Shown piece after piece: positions 1-8,765 of a stretch of DNA of 64,000 nt (positions within the stretch are counted from its first letter, which is position 1; the number at the start of each line of letters is the position of its first letter). Source of the stretch: Halococcus sediminicola (GTDB lineage: Archaea; Halobacteriota; Halobacteria; Halobacteriales; Halococcaceae). The notes beneath the pieces were generated by a model. The model did no database searches. It was not told where the DNA came from and saw nothing but the letters and a program-made list of their open reading frames with translations. The DNA is taken from the NCBI RefSeq assembly GCF_000755245.1, contig NZ_BBMP01000004.1, positions 76,440 through 140,439 of the forward strand, given 5' to 3'. The position numbers were made by a program, and so were the translations under genes.

Positions 1-716
1 TCGTCGCCATCGCCGCCTCGGTGTTCTCGATTCGCATCGCCGACACGGATGCCGGCTGGGCGACGCTCATCCTCCTCGGACTCGGTTTCGGCGCGTCCCT
101 CACCGTCTGGCTGTTCTTCGCGTCGAACCGTCGCTTTTCAACCGCCATCACGGCGGTCGCCGGCGTCGTGGCCGTCGCGGTCTGGGGCGCCGTCGCCCGC
201 GTCCTGTGGGCCATCTTTCAGTCGAGCGACGGCGACACCGGAATTTTCCGTACCGACACGCTCGCGGTCCGGGTCGAGGAGTACATCACGGCGGTGCAGG
301 TCGCCGTCAAATACCCGTTGTTCGGCATCGGCGGGAAGAACTTCTATCTGCTCTCCGAGCGCTACGGCCTGCCGGCCGACCTCGGCGTTCACAACACCAT
401 CCTCACGAACCTCGCCGCGACCGGGTTCGTCGGTGGTGGCTTCTACCTCCTCGCCGCCCTCGCCGTGGCGTTCGTCGCCCTTCGGTTGGTGGTGGCGACC
501 GAGGGAACCGAACGCCTGCTCTGGGTCGCCATGCTGGCGGCGATGGCCGCCTTCCACGCCTACTCCTCGTGGATGGCGGCCTACCACTGGACGGTCGGCA
601 ACGCGGCCTTTTGGCTGCTCGCGGGTGCGACGGTCGGGGCCGCGAGCAAGCGATACCGGAATCGAGCCACGCGCTCGCGGCTCGGCTCGTCGGTCACCGG
701 CCGCCTGTCGGGCTGA
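1..716 (+). CDS. O-antigen ligase-like polytopic membrane protein, 3' part
   Basis: The gene enters from the left edge: the frame is open from base 3, and the GTG at 21 is probably an internal codon. Numbered from that GTG, hydrophobic segments lie near residues 12-34, 41-66, 133-158, 165-184 and 190-207. The stretch HNTILTNLAATGFVGGG (residues 124-140), inside a long extracellular loop and next helix, resembles the Wzy/RfaL O-antigen ligase domain. Members of that family join or polymerise lipid-linked glycans at the membrane. The tail is short and basic, with many Arg. The call rests on this motif and the topology; the N-terminal half is not visible, so another polytopic glycan enzyme remains possible. 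Confidence 0.6.
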   Translation, partial: VAIAASVFSIRIADTDAGWATLILLGLGFGASLTVWLFFASNRRFSTAITAVAGVVAVAVWGAVARVLWAIFQSSDGDTGIFRTDTLAVRVEEYITAVQVAVKYPLFGIGGKNFYLLSERYGLPADLGVHNTILTNLAATGFVGGGFYLLAALAVAFVALRLVVATEGTERLLWVAMLAAMAAFHAYSSWMAAYHWTVGNAAFWLLAGATVGAASKRYRNRATRSRLGSSVTGRLSG

Positions 717-758
717 GGCGAACGGGACGTTTTACTGCCACGCCGTGTTGTGGTTCGC

Positions 759-1931
759 ATGCGCGATGCATACGTCGTCGGCGCGGGCCAGTCGCCGTTC
801 GGCTCGTTTCCCGACGCAACCTACCGCTCGCTGTTCGATACCGCCTTCGGGCACGCCCTCGACAGCGTGGATGGCGAACTCGATCCCGACCGCATCGACG
901 AGGCTTTCCTCGGCACGCTCGGCGTCGGCGGTCGCCAGATCGGCCTGAGTGGCCCCGCAGTCACCGAACACGTGGGACTGCACGGCGTGCCGACGACGCG
1001 CGTCGAGAACGCCTGTGCGGCCGGCGGCTACGCGTTCCGGTCGGCGGTCACGGCGGTGCAGTCGGGTCGAGCGGACGTCGCCCTCGCGGGCGGCTACGAG
1101 GTGATGACCGACACGAGCGCCGACCAGACCCGGTGGTGGCTCGGCGTGAGCGGCGACACCGAGTACGAGCGCCTCAGCGGGACGACCTTCGCGGGCGTCT
1201 ATGCCCAGATGGCCAACGCCTACTTCCACGAGTACGACGCTGACCCGGAATCACTCGCGCGCGTCGCGGTCAAGAATCACGCCAATGGTTCGAAAAACCC
1301 GAACGCACACCTCGGGTTCGCCTGCTCGATGGACGACGCGACGAACGCGCCGCCGGTGGCCGAGCCGCTCAATCGCTATCACTGCTGTCCGATCTCCGAC
1401 GGGGCGAGCGCCGTCCTCGTGGTTTCGGAGGACATCGCCGAGGAATTTTCGCCCGTCCGCGTCGCGGGTGTCGGCGCGGCGAGCGGTCGCGTCGGCCTGT
1501 TCGAGCGCGAAACCCTCACGTCGATTCCGGCGAGCAAAACTGCCGCCCAACGCGCGTACGAACGGGCGAGAATCGGTCCTGCGGACGTGGATTTCGCCGA
1601 GGTCCACGACTGCTTCGCCATCGCCGAACTACTGGCCTACGAGGACCTCGGCTTCTGCGAGCGCGGCGAAGCAGCGACGCTCCTCGAAGACGGACGGACG
1701 GACCCCGACGGCGAGCGGCCCGTCAACACTTCTGGAGGGTTGAAATCGAAGGGGCATCCCATCGGCGCGACCGGCACGGGACAGCTCGTCGAGCTGTTCG
1801 AGCAGTTTCAGGGTGAGGCCCATGTACAGGTCCAGAGTCCACAGGTCGGACTCGCCCACAACGTCGGCGGGAGCGGTGGCGGGGCCACAGTAACGGTTCT
1901 CGAACGCACGGACGTCGGGGGTACGCAATGA
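759..1931 (+). CDS. thiolase family protein (acyl-CoA acetyltransferase-like)
   Basis: Thiolase-fold enzyme of 390 aa, the family's usual length. From the ATG at 759 the expected catalytic residues are present: Cys86 in NACAAGG, His283 in VHDCF and His333 in GHPIGATG. This fits Claisen condensation or thiolysis of acyl-CoA, in the SCP2-like branch. The start is chosen because a TTTTA box near 731 lies about 27 bases upstream of this ATG, as in leaderless haloarchaeal genes; a GTG at 750 would add three residues. The stop overlaps the next start by four bases (ATGA), so it is co-translated with an HMG-CoA-synthase-like/DUF35 protein. In archaea, thiolase, HMG-CoA synthase and DUF35 proteins are known to form one complex. 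The substrate is unknown. Confidence 0.85.
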   Translation: MRDAYVVGAGQSPFGSFPDATYRSLFDTAFGHALDSVDGELDPDRIDEAFLGTLGVGGRQIGLSGPAVTEHVGLHGVPTTRVENACAAGGYAFRSAVTAVQSGRADVALAGGYEVMTDTSADQTRWWLGVSGDTEYERLSGTTFAGVYAQMANAYFHEYDADPESLARVAVKNHANGSKNPNAHLGFACSMDDATNAPPVAEPLNRYHCCPISDGASAVLVVSEDIAEEFSPVRVAGVGAASGRVGLFERETLTSIPASKTAAQRAYERARIGPADVDFAEVHDCFAIAELLAYEDLGFCERGEAATLLEDGRTDPDGERPVNTSGGLKSKGHPIGATGTGQLVELFEQFQGEAHVQVQSPQVGLAHNVGGSGGGATVTVLERTDVGGTQ

Positions 1932-3319
1932 GAGGCATCGACGACGCCGCCGTGTATCTCCCGCGCTATCGACTGGCCGGCGAGGAAGTCGAGGCGGCGT
2001 GGGGACGGAGTCCACACAGCGAGACGGTCGTTCCGGGAGCCGACGAGGACGCCTTCACGATGGCCGTCGCGGCGGCCGGTCGACTCTTCGAACAGGCCGA
2101 CTCCGAGCGCGAGGCGGTCGAGCACGTCGCTCTTGCGAGTACGACGCCCCCATTGGAGGAAGGGCTGTTCGCACCGCGACTCGGGCGCGCACTCGGGTTG
2201 GGAAACGAGACCGAAACCAGCGAGTACACCCAGAGCACGCTCGCGGGTGCCGAGGCGCTCTCGCGCGCGCTCGACGCGAGCGGGCCGGCGCTCGTCGTCG
2301 TGACCGACTGCCCCGCCAGCGACCCGGCGGACGGCTGGGGTGCCGGCGCGGTCGCACTCCTCGTGACCGACGACGCCGCAGTCGTGGTTCCGGAGCGGGC
2401 GTGGTACACCGACGAGTATCCGGGGCTCCGCTACCGCGAGCGCGGCTCCGAGACTGTGGAATCCATCGGCGTCACGACGTACGAGCGAACGGCGACCCGC
2501 GAGTGTGTGGCCGGAGCCGCCGCACAGCTCGATGGCATCGAGAGCGTTGCACACGCCACACTCCATCAGCCCGACGGACGGATGCCGGGTCGCATCGCTG
2601 GCGACCTTCCGCTCGACGGCGGTGCAATCGAGCGCGGGACCGTCGTCGATCGAGTGGGCGACGCCGGCGCGGCGACCGTCTTTCTCGGATTGACTCGTGT
2701 GCTCGCAACCGCCGCCACGGACGACCGGACGCTCGTGGGTGCGTTCGGCAGCGGCGGCGCGGGCGCGGCGTTCGTCTTCGAAGGGACTCTTCCGGTAGCG
2801 GGTCTCGACGGCGGCGACCTGCCCGACGGCGAGCGGATTTCGTACGCGCACGCCCTCCGCAAGCGCGGCGTGCTCGACGAGGAGGAAGTCGCGGGCGGCG
2901 GCGCGCGCGTGAGCCTGCCGACGTGGCGCGAGAGTCTCGACCAGCGCTACCACCTCCGCGCCGGACGCTGTCCCGACTGCGGAAACGTACAGTTCCCGCC
3001 AGAGGGTGCTTGCTCCGACTGTGGCTCACGGGCCGACTTCGAGCCACACGACCTTCCCCAAGTCGGCACGGTGCGGGCGCGGACGGTCGTCGGGCAGGGC
3101 GGCGCACCGCCCGAGTTCGCGACCCAGCAGCGCCGCGACGGGGCCTACGGGGTCGTCGTAGTCGGCTTCGAGGGGACGGACGTGACGCTGCCGGCCCAGC
3201 TCACCGACTGTGACCCAGAGAGGGTGCAAATCGGCGATTCGGTCCGGGCGGTCGTCCGGCGCATCTACGAACAGGAGGGCATCGGGCGCTACGGCGTGAA
3301 ATTCGTGCCGGCCGAGTAG
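1928..3319 (+). CDS. HMG-CoA synthase-like protein fused to zinc-ribbon/OB-fold DUF35 domain
   Basis: 463 aa. Residues 1-330 resemble the thiolase fold of HMG-CoA synthase. A zinc ribbon follows (CPDCGN ... CSDCGS, about residues 349-367), then an OB-fold of the DUF35 type to the C-terminus. In archaeal thiolase/HMG-CoA synthase complexes DUF35 is a separate bridging subunit; here it is fused. At the position where HMG-CoA synthases carry the catalytic Cys (pattern CKAGT) this protein reads TLAGA, with Thr104. It may therefore lack classical synthase activity and act as a partner or CoA-channel scaffold for the upstream thiolase, with which it overlaps by four bases. That functional idea is inference. 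Confidence 0.75.
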   Translation: MRGIDDAAVYLPRYRLAGEEVEAAWGRSPHSETVVPGADEDAFTMAVAAAGRLFEQADSEREAVEHVALASTTPPLEEGLFAPRLGRALGLGNETETSEYTQSTLAGAEALSRALDASGPALVVVTDCPASDPADGWGAGAVALLVTDDAAVVVPERAWYTDEYPGLRYRERGSETVESIGVTTYERTATRECVAGAAAQLDGIESVAHATLHQPDGRMPGRIAGDLPLDGGAIERGTVVDRVGDAGAATVFLGLTRVLATAATDDRTLVGAFGSGGAGAAFVFEGTLPVAGLDGGDLPDGERISYAHALRKRGVLDEEEVAGGGARVSLPTWRESLDQRYHLRAGRCPDCGNVQFPPEGACSDCGSRADFEPHDLPQVGTVRARTVVGQGGAPPEFATQQRRDGAYGVVVVGFEGTDVTLPAQLTDCDPERVQIGDSVRAVVRRIYEQEGIGRYGVKFVPAE

Positions 3320-3378
3320 CCGTCGATGGCGGGGAGTGAATAGTGGGGTTTCTTGTATCGCACTGTCGATGACGACGT

Positions 3379-3858
3379 ATGCCGTACAGCTACGAGCCGC
3401 ACTACTTCGAGGACCTCGACGTGGGCCAGACCTTCGAGAGCGCCGGGCGCACGGTGACGGAGACGGATTTCGCCATCCACTCGATGTTCACCGGCGACTG
3501 GACCGAACTCCACACCAACAAGGAATACTCCGAGGACGGTCCCTTCGGCGCGCGCATCGCGCAGGGACCGATGACGTTCATCCTCTCCACAGGACTCTTC
3601 CAGCGCACAGGGATCGTCGAGCGAACAGTCGTCGCCTTTCTCGGGATGAACTACATGGATATTCCGAATCCGGTGTTCATCGGCGATACAGTGTCTGCGG
3701 AGTACGAAATCACCGACAAGCGCGACCTCGAAAGCCGCGACGACGCGGGACTGGTCGTGGTCGATACCGAGATGACCAATCAGGACGGCGAGTCGGTCTT
3801 CGCCGGCGACATGAAGTTCCTATTCAAGCGCAAGGACGCCGAGGCTGCGGACGGATAG
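3379..3858 (+). CDS. MaoC-like (R)-specific enoyl-CoA hydratase
   Basis: Hot-dog-fold protein of 159 aa with the hydratase-2 signature: Asp40 and His45 in GDWTELHTN, and a following Gly-rich turn (FGARIAQG). The family hydrates trans-2-enoyl-CoA in fatty acid or polyhydroxyalkanoate metabolism. It lies 59 bases downstream of the thiolase/DUF35 pair on the same strand, which suggests a shared acyl-CoA role. No substrate can be read from the sequence. Confidence 0.8.
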   Translation: MPYSYEPHYFEDLDVGQTFESAGRTVTETDFAIHSMFTGDWTELHTNKEYSEDGPFGARIAQGPMTFILSTGLFQRTGIVERTVVAFLGMNYMDIPNPVFIGDTVSAEYEITDKRDLESRDDAGLVVVDTEMTNQDGESVFAGDMKFLFKRKDAEAADG

Positions 3859-4104
3859 CGAAACGGACGGCCTCAGAGGTTACCCACGGTAAACGTGGAA
3901 CAGGGATGAATGGTAGTTGGGAGTCTCGTTATCCCCGTTCCGAATCAGATCACGACCGGGTCTGAAATAGATCGTGTGCTTGCGTAGACAGGTCAAGGTA
4001 TACCGACACACGAATCCCGACGACCGTCACTGAACTCGCCCACTCGCACGAACGTCAGCGTCCCGACCCACACGCTTTTCGAGACGCCGCCGAATGGGGG
4101 AAGT

Positions 4105-4977
4105 ATGGCCGACATCGATCTGCTCGACGAACCGCGCGCCATCGACACCCACGCCCACCAGCCGACCGAGGAGTTCCTCCACGACGCCGGCGGCGAGATG
4201 ATGCACGATGCGGCCGGCAAGTTCGGTACGGAACTCGAAACGTGGGGCTACGAGGAGATGATCGACGAATACCACGCGGCCGGCATCCGCCACACCGTCC
4301 TGCTGGGGTGGGATGCAGAGACCAACACCGGCAATCCACCGGTCGAAAACGACTACGTGGCCGAAGTCCGCGACGAGTATCCCGACTTCTTCACCGGCTT
4401 TGCGAGCGTCGACCCCCTCAAAGACGACTGCGTGCAGGAGGCCGAGCGCGCGATCGAGGACCTCGACCTCTCGGGATTCAAATTTCAACAGATAGCGCAA
4501 GGGTTCGACCCGAGCGCACCCGACCACGACGAGTTGTGGGAGACCATCGAGGACCTCGGCGTCCCAGTCGTGTTCCACGGTGGGAACTCCACGTTGGGGG
4601 CTGGTTCACCGGGCGGACGCGGCCTTCGGGTCAACCACGGCAACCCGCTCCTCGTCGACGACGTGGCCGCGCGCTTTCCCGACCTCCAGATCCTGCTCGC
4701 GCATCCGGCCTTTCCGTGGGAGAAAGAGCAGTTGGCCATCTGCCAGCAGAAGGGGAACGTTTACATGGATCTGTCGGGCTGGCTCCCCAAATACATCGAC
4801 GAGCAGGTGCTCCACTACGCGGGCACCATCCTGCAGGACAAAGTGATGTTCGGTACCGACTACCCGATGATCCGTCCGGAGGCGTGGCTCGACTCCTTCG
4901 CAAAACACACCGACTACTCCGAAGAGATCCAACGAAAACTCCTCTGGGAGAACGCCGAGGCGTTCCTCGGCCTCTGA
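4105..4977 (+). CDS. amidohydrolase family protein (ACMSD/decarboxylase-like TIM barrel)
   Basis: 290 aa, PF04909-type. The metal-binding start is DTHAHQP (His16, His18). Further barrel ligands are in VPVVFHGG, LLAHPAFPW and the late Asp of MFGTDYP. Relatives act as non-oxidative decarboxylases or hydrolases of carboxylated ring compounds; the reaction here is not predictable. A CTTTTC box near 4075 is spaced for a leaderless start at 4105. The 246 bases between the MaoC gene and this one show no gene. Confidence 0.75.
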   Translation: MADIDLLDEPRAIDTHAHQPTEEFLHDAGGEMMHDAAGKFGTELETWGYEEMIDEYHAAGIRHTVLLGWDAETNTGNPPVENDYVAEVRDEYPDFFTGFASVDPLKDDCVQEAERAIEDLDLSGFKFQQIAQGFDPSAPDHDELWETIEDLGVPVVFHGGNSTLGAGSPGGRGLRVNHGNPLLVDDVAARFPDLQILLAHPAFPWEKEQLAICQQKGNVYMDLSGWLPKYIDEQVLHYAGTILQDKVMFGTDYPMIRPEAWLDSFAKHTDYSEEIQRKLLWENAEAFLGL

Positions 4978-5032
4978 GACGACTTTCGTTTGCAGGCAGC
5001 ACGCCGAACACGCCCGTCGGCGACGATCGGCC

Positions 5033-5419
5033 ATGGACGACGAGCAGTTCTTCTCCGACGTCGAATCGCGCGCCGATCTCGATAGCCACGAGCAGGCGGT
5101 CGCGGCCGCCGAGTCGGTCCTCGGCGTGCTCGGCGAACGGCTCAACACGATAGAGGCGCTCGCCGACGAACTCTCCGCAAACCTCGCGGCGGCACTCGAC
5201 AGCGCGGGCGACGAAGCCGCCGGGTTCACCCCCGACGAGTTCGTCGAGTGGGTGCGCGAGGCCGAGCGCGAGAAGACGACCGACCTCGATGCCGACAAGG
5301 CCCGACTGCACACGCAGGCAGTCTTCGAGAGTCTCTCGGAGTCTGTCGCCGGGGAGACGTGGAACGCGGTCAGAGCCCAACTGCCCGACGAGTACGAGCG
5401 CCTCTATCGGGCTGGCTGA
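5033..5419 (+). CDS. DUF2267-like protein
   Basis: 128-aa acidic helical protein. It has the spacing of DUF2267 proteins: an N-terminal helix (FFSDVESRADL), a repeat with VLGVLGERL, and a C-terminal block ending LPDEYERLYRAG. Its function is unknown. A second, more divergent member lies in the island at 60287-60709. It converges with the Bat-type regulator, whose stop is ten bases away. Confidence 0.7.
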   Translation: MDDEQFFSDVESRADLDSHEQAVAAAESVLGVLGERLNTIEALADELSANLAAALDSAGDEAAGFTPDEFVEWVREAEREKTTDLDADKARLHTQAVFESLSESVAGETWNAVRAQLPDEYERLYRAG

Positions 5420-5429
5420 GCCGGCCGAA

Positions 5430-6089
5430 TCACTCGTCCGAGCGCGTGCCCATCAGTAGCGTGTCTTCGACGAGTACGCGCTGGGCGCGGCGCAGGCGTT
5501 CGGAGAGTGCCTGATGGGAGATGTCGAGTTCATCGGCGAGGTCGGAGACATCGATCTCTCGTGGGACCGAAAAGTAGCCCTGCTCGGTCGCCAGCGTGAG
5601 CGCCTCGTACTGCTTTTCGGTCAGGCCGTAGCGACCCACCGGGTTGCCGTCCATCTCGCGGATGGTCTGGACTTCGAAGGTCAGTCCGTTGGCCTCACAG
5701 AAGTCGTAGGTCGCCGACAGCGAATCGCGGGTCGGGTAGAGCACCCGGAGATACCACCAGCCGTCGGCCCCGTAGGCGTCGAGGATGGTCGCCTCCGAGC
5801 CGGTGAGCATCTGGACGACGAGCTGGATGTCGGCGACCCACTCCATCCGGTAGAGCGATTCGGCGTCGAGTTCGCTCAACGGCGAGGGGTCGGCGACGCT
5901 CGGGTCCTCGGCCAGCGCCGTCTCGAAGGCCTCGTGGCTCGCACCGCGGAGCCAGACCAGCGGCATGACGACATCGTCACCGGTCTCGACGATGCGCTCG
6001 ATCTCGCACTCGATGTCCGGTCCCGACGCGAGCGTCTCGTAGAGTGCGAACTCATCGGCAGGCACTCGGCCCTTGACGACTGTCGCCAT
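5430..6089 (-). CDS. Bat-type HTH transcriptional regulator
   Basis: 219 aa. The N-terminal two thirds resemble the sensor-like domain of bacterio-opsin activator (Bat) family proteins. The C-terminus carries the HTH_10 domain: GLTEKQYEALTLATEQGYF, then a recognition segment with LADELDISHQALSERLRRA. Such proteins are one-component haloarchaeal regulators. No ligand-binding motif is recognisable and the target genes are unknown. It is a single gene, convergent with the DUF2267-like gene. Confidence 0.85.
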   Translation of the reverse strand: MATVVKGRVPADEFALYETLASGPDIECEIERIVETGDDVVMPLVWLRGASHEAFETALAEDPSVADPSPLSELDAESLYRMEWVADIQLVVQMLTGSEATILDAYGADGWWYLRVLYPTRDSLSATYDFCEANGLTFEVQTIREMDGNPVGRYGLTEKQYEALTLATEQGYFSVPREIDVSDLADELDISHQALSERLRRAQRVLVEDTLLMGTRSDE

Positions 6090-6141
6090 CGATGGGCGGA
6101 CTACTGGGCCGAAACGGATAAACGGGCGGACTCGTCGCGAG

Positions 6142-6321
6142 TTACTGACTCTCGGCGTCCGCGGCGTCGGTGGTGTCGTCGTTGCCGCTACTGGGGCTGA
6201 GCATGCGCTTCACCAGCCGGATCCCTAAAAGCGCCCCGACGCCAGCGGCCAGCGCCCCGGGAACTCCGTATCGTTTGTAGCCTTTCTTCCCTGCCTTGAT
6301 GACTGCCGTGCTACCGAGCAT
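6142..6321 (-). CDS. small single-span membrane protein
   Basis: 59 aa. It starts at the ATG at 6321, because a T6 run centred near 6347 gives leaderless spacing; a longer reading from 6378 has an uncharacteristic N-terminus. There is a basic stretch (KAGKKGYKRYG), one hydrophobic segment (residues about 20-37) and an acidic tail. It probably sits in the cytoplasmic membrane. Function unknown. Confidence 0.6.
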   Translation of the reverse strand: MLGSTAVIKAGKKGYKRYGVPGALAAGVGALLGIRLVKRMLSPSSGNDDTTDAADAESQ

Positions 6322-6410
6322 GGACGGACACAACGGCAGCCGACAAAAAAGCGCTGTGCCTGCATGGGCGGAGTGCAACGTTCAAGTATTCACACCGCAA
6401 ATCGAGCGCA

Positions 6411-6809
6411 ATGGTCCGTTCACGCCGCAGGTTCCTCGCCACCCTTCCGCTCGTCGGCGGTCTCGCACTCGGTGGCTGTCTCACTCTCAACCCTACAGTT
6501 TCGGCCAACACCGATAGTTCGGCCGTCTTCGAGAAGATATCGACCACCGAACCGTGGGTCAGCGGCCGCGTCAAGACGTCGGTCACGCTCGCGTCGAACG
6601 CGACGAGCGAACAGAGCGTCACCGACCTCACGGTGACGACCGAGAGCGGGAAATCGTTCGACTCGGCGACGGTCGATAGCGGCCAGACCAGCGGTCTCAC
6701 CCTCTATCTCCCGGCGGGCGAGAACGCGACCATCACCGCTACCGATTCGATCAACGGAACGACCATCGAGACGCACACGGTGAAAACCGGCGGCGACGAA
6801 CTCTTCTGA
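6411..6809 (+). CDS. Tat-exported lipoprotein of unknown function
   Basis: 132 aa. The signal peptide RSRRRFLATLPLVGGLALGGC combines a twin-arginine motif with a lipobox ending at Cys23, typical of haloarchaeal Tat lipoproteins. The mature part is Thr/Ser-rich, predicted beta, and has no family I recognise. Its stop touches the end of the convergent membrane-protein gene at 6810. Confidence 0.7.
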   Translation: MVRSRRRFLATLPLVGGLALGGCLTLNPTVSANTDSSAVFEKISTTEPWVSGRVKTSVTLASNATSEQSVTDLTVTTESGKSFDSATVDSGQTSGLTLYLPAGENATITATDSINGTTIETHTVKTGGDELF

Positions 6810-7898
6810 CTACCGTTGGGAGCCACGGAGGATGAGCGGGCCGATGGCGAGTGTACGTTTGGCGATCGTCGCGACCCGAGCGATATACGCGATGAGCAAC
6901 AAGAACGGGAGCGCCGAGACCGTGAACGCACCGGAGACGAGCCAGAGGATGTCCGGGACGCCGAGCGTCGCGCCGGTGAGCGTGCTGCCATCGACGAACG
7001 CGAGCATCGCACCGGCGACGACCAGCGCCGGCACCGCCACGTAGAGAATGAGTTGTGAGAGGTCGATGAGCGCCCACTCGAAATAGAGGGTCTTGATGTG
7101 TTCTCTGGCGGGACCGAACATCGACAGCGTCGTCCTGAGTTCTTCGAGGATCGCGTGGTCCTCGTCGGTCAGGCTGTCCTCGTGGTCGTCGCCGATGCGT
7201 TCGACCTGAAAGACCTTCCAGCCGTAGTTGAAGTTCAGCGCCGCAAAGAGCACGTCGAACTCGCCGAAGGTCGCGCCTTCGAGTTCGTCGTCGACCTCGT
7301 CGGCATTGCCGGCGATGCTCTCGGTGAACTCGTCCACTTCGGCGCGGAGTTGGTCGTCGTCGTTGTCCGAGACGGCGTCGCGGAGTGCCACCGCTCGGCG
7401 CCGTGTCGCGTCGATGATGACCCGGAGGAACATCGATGGGTCGGCCGGCATCGGCTGGCCGATGAGGTCGCGGGTGTACGACCGGAAGTCCATCGTGTCG
7501 CTCATGCGGGCGTGCTGTTCGCCGAGCGGGCCGTTCTCTTGGGAGATGACGAGCTGTGAGATGGTGAGCACGAGCGTCGTCGCGGTGACGATGGCGCTGA
7601 CCATCGTCGAGAACATCGTCTCGATGGTGTCGGCGGTTCTGAGACTCGCCTCGAACGGCGGATAGACGAACACGCCGAGGACGACGAACGCCACGAACAC
7701 CGAGAGCGCAAGCAGGCCGGTGATGAACAGGCGGTTCGCACCGAGCATGACCCAGAGCTTGATGCGGCTCTCGTCGGCGCGCTCGCGCATCGTGTTCGCC
7801 GTGCCGACGTCGACGTCCGGGTCGATGTCCGAGTGCATCTCGACGTCCGCTTCCGGGTCGGCATCGATGTCCGTCCGTGCGTCGGGGTCGGCGCTCAT
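6810..7898 (-). CDS. four-span integral membrane protein, function unknown
   Basis: 362 aa from the ATG at 7898. This start gives a four-base ATGA overlap with the upstream DUF4177-like gene; the longer frame to 8072 runs through that gene and is not used. An acidic N-terminal tail (about 45 residues) precedes hydrophobic segments near 57-80, 95-118, 276-298 and 315-340, with a large soluble domain between spans 2 and 3. The second span continues into QLVISQENGPLG, reminiscent of DUF2254 proteins, but I am not confident of that family. Confidence 0.65.
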   Translation of the reverse strand: MSADPDARTDIDADPEADVEMHSDIDPDVDVGTANTMRERADESRIKLWVMLGANRLFITGLLALSVFVAFVVLGVFVYPPFEASLRTADTIETMFSTMVSAIVTATTLVLTISQLVISQENGPLGEQHARMSDTMDFRSYTRDLIGQPMPADPSMFLRVIIDATRRRAVALRDAVSDNDDDQLRAEVDEFTESIAGNADEVDDELEGATFGEFDVLFAALNFNYGWKVFQVERIGDDHEDSLTDEDHAILEELRTTLSMFGPAREHIKTLYFEWALIDLSQLILYVAVPALVVAGAMLAFVDGSTLTGATLGVPDILWLVSGAFTVSALPFLLLIAYIARVATIAKRTLAIGPLILRGSQR

Positions 7899-8080
7899 GC
7901 GGACCCCTCGACGGGGCGTTTGAGCACCAAGAATTTCGTGCCGCCGCCGGCGTACTCGACACTTGTAACGAGTTCCCAGCCCGCAGCGCCGAGTTCGTTC
8001 AGTTCCGCTTTCGGGTCGCTCGCCTCCTTCTGTGTCGGCCCGCGCGGCGGGCGCAGCGTCTCGTATTCCCACTCGGTCAT
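7895..8080 (-). CDS. DUF4177-like small protein
   Basis: 61 aa. The layout MTEWEYETL ... LNELGAAGWELVTSVEY ... FLVLKRP matches the short DUF4177 fold. It is translationally coupled (ATGA) to the downstream four-span membrane protein, so the two probably work together. Function unknown. Confidence 0.7.
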   Translation of the reverse strand: MTEWEYETLRPPRGPTQKEASDPKAELNELGAAGWELVTSVEYAGGGTKFLVLKRPVEGSA

Positions 8081-8218
8081 GATCGGATGGTCACGGACGG
8101 CCTATCGGAAGCCGACGGCTAAACGGCTCCGCTTTCGACAGCAACGCCCGCGAGTGACCCCGAGCGCACTCGCCAGGCCGTCAAAACGGCTATGCCGGTC
8201 GCCGTGATACGTCACGTC

Positions 8219-8701
8219 ATGACAGTTCGTGAGGCGACGAGCGACGACGCGGAGTCGATCGCGGGCGTGGCGCGGGTGTCGTGGAAATACGACTATCCCG
8301 ACATTCTGAGCCGCGATACGGTCGAACAGGGCGTCGAGGAGTGGTACGCACCCGAGACCATCGCCACCGAAATCGACAGCGACGACGCGGTGGTACCGGT
8401 GGCCGAGCGCGACGGCGAGATCGTCGGGTTCGCCCACGCCGTCGAGGACGAGACCGGCGGCACGATTTTGCGCGTCTACGTCGCGCCTGACCACCGAGAC
8501 GAGGGCATCGGCGGCGACCTGCTCGGCCACACCCACGAGGCACTCGCCGACCGCGGTGCCGAGCGGGTGCGCGCGATGGTGCTCGCCGAAAACGAGCCGG
8601 GCAACGAGTTCTATCGGCGCTTCGACTTCGAACTGGACGAGAAAAGCGAGACCCGCATCGGGGAGGAGACCTACCGCGAGAACGTCTACGTCCACGAATG
8701 A
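8219..8701 (+). CDS. GNAT family N-acetyltransferase
   Basis: 160 aa from the ATG at 8219. The acetyl-CoA loop region reads VYVAPDHRDEGIGGDLL, with the (R/Q)xxGxG/A-type turn as DEGIGG. A C-terminal ENEPGNEFYRRFDF segment is typical of the fold. It transfers an acetyl group to an unknown amine. The ATG at 8192 is less likely because the GNAT domain begins directly at MTVREATSDD. Confidence 0.8.
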   Translation: MTVREATSDDAESIAGVARVSWKYDYPDILSRDTVEQGVEEWYAPETIATEIDSDDAVVPVAERDGEIVGFAHAVEDETGGTILRVYVAPDHRDEGIGGDLLGHTHEALADRGAERVRAMVLAENEPGNEFYRRFDFELDEKSETRIGEETYRENVYVHE

Positions 8702-8765
8702 GTGGTGGGTCGACACCCAAATATTCACCCGTAGCGATTTATCCCCGGTCTCCGAACGGGAGGCG

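Noticed and set aside
206..1243. Long Arg-rich frames overlapping real genes in the GC-rich part (also 1808-2953, 5514-6200, 10123-10815, 14997-15986, 20440-21438)
   Set aside because: They are antisense or off-frame shadows of well-supported genes, rich in Arg/Pro/Ser, with no domain features.
7899..8072. Extension of the four-span membrane protein to 8072
   Set aside because: It overlaps the DUF4177-like gene in another frame and its sequence is Arg-rich without features.
8556..8765. N-terminal extension of the VOC gene to 8556
   Set aside because: It runs through the end of the GNAT gene; the TATA spacing and the domain start support the ATG at 8766.
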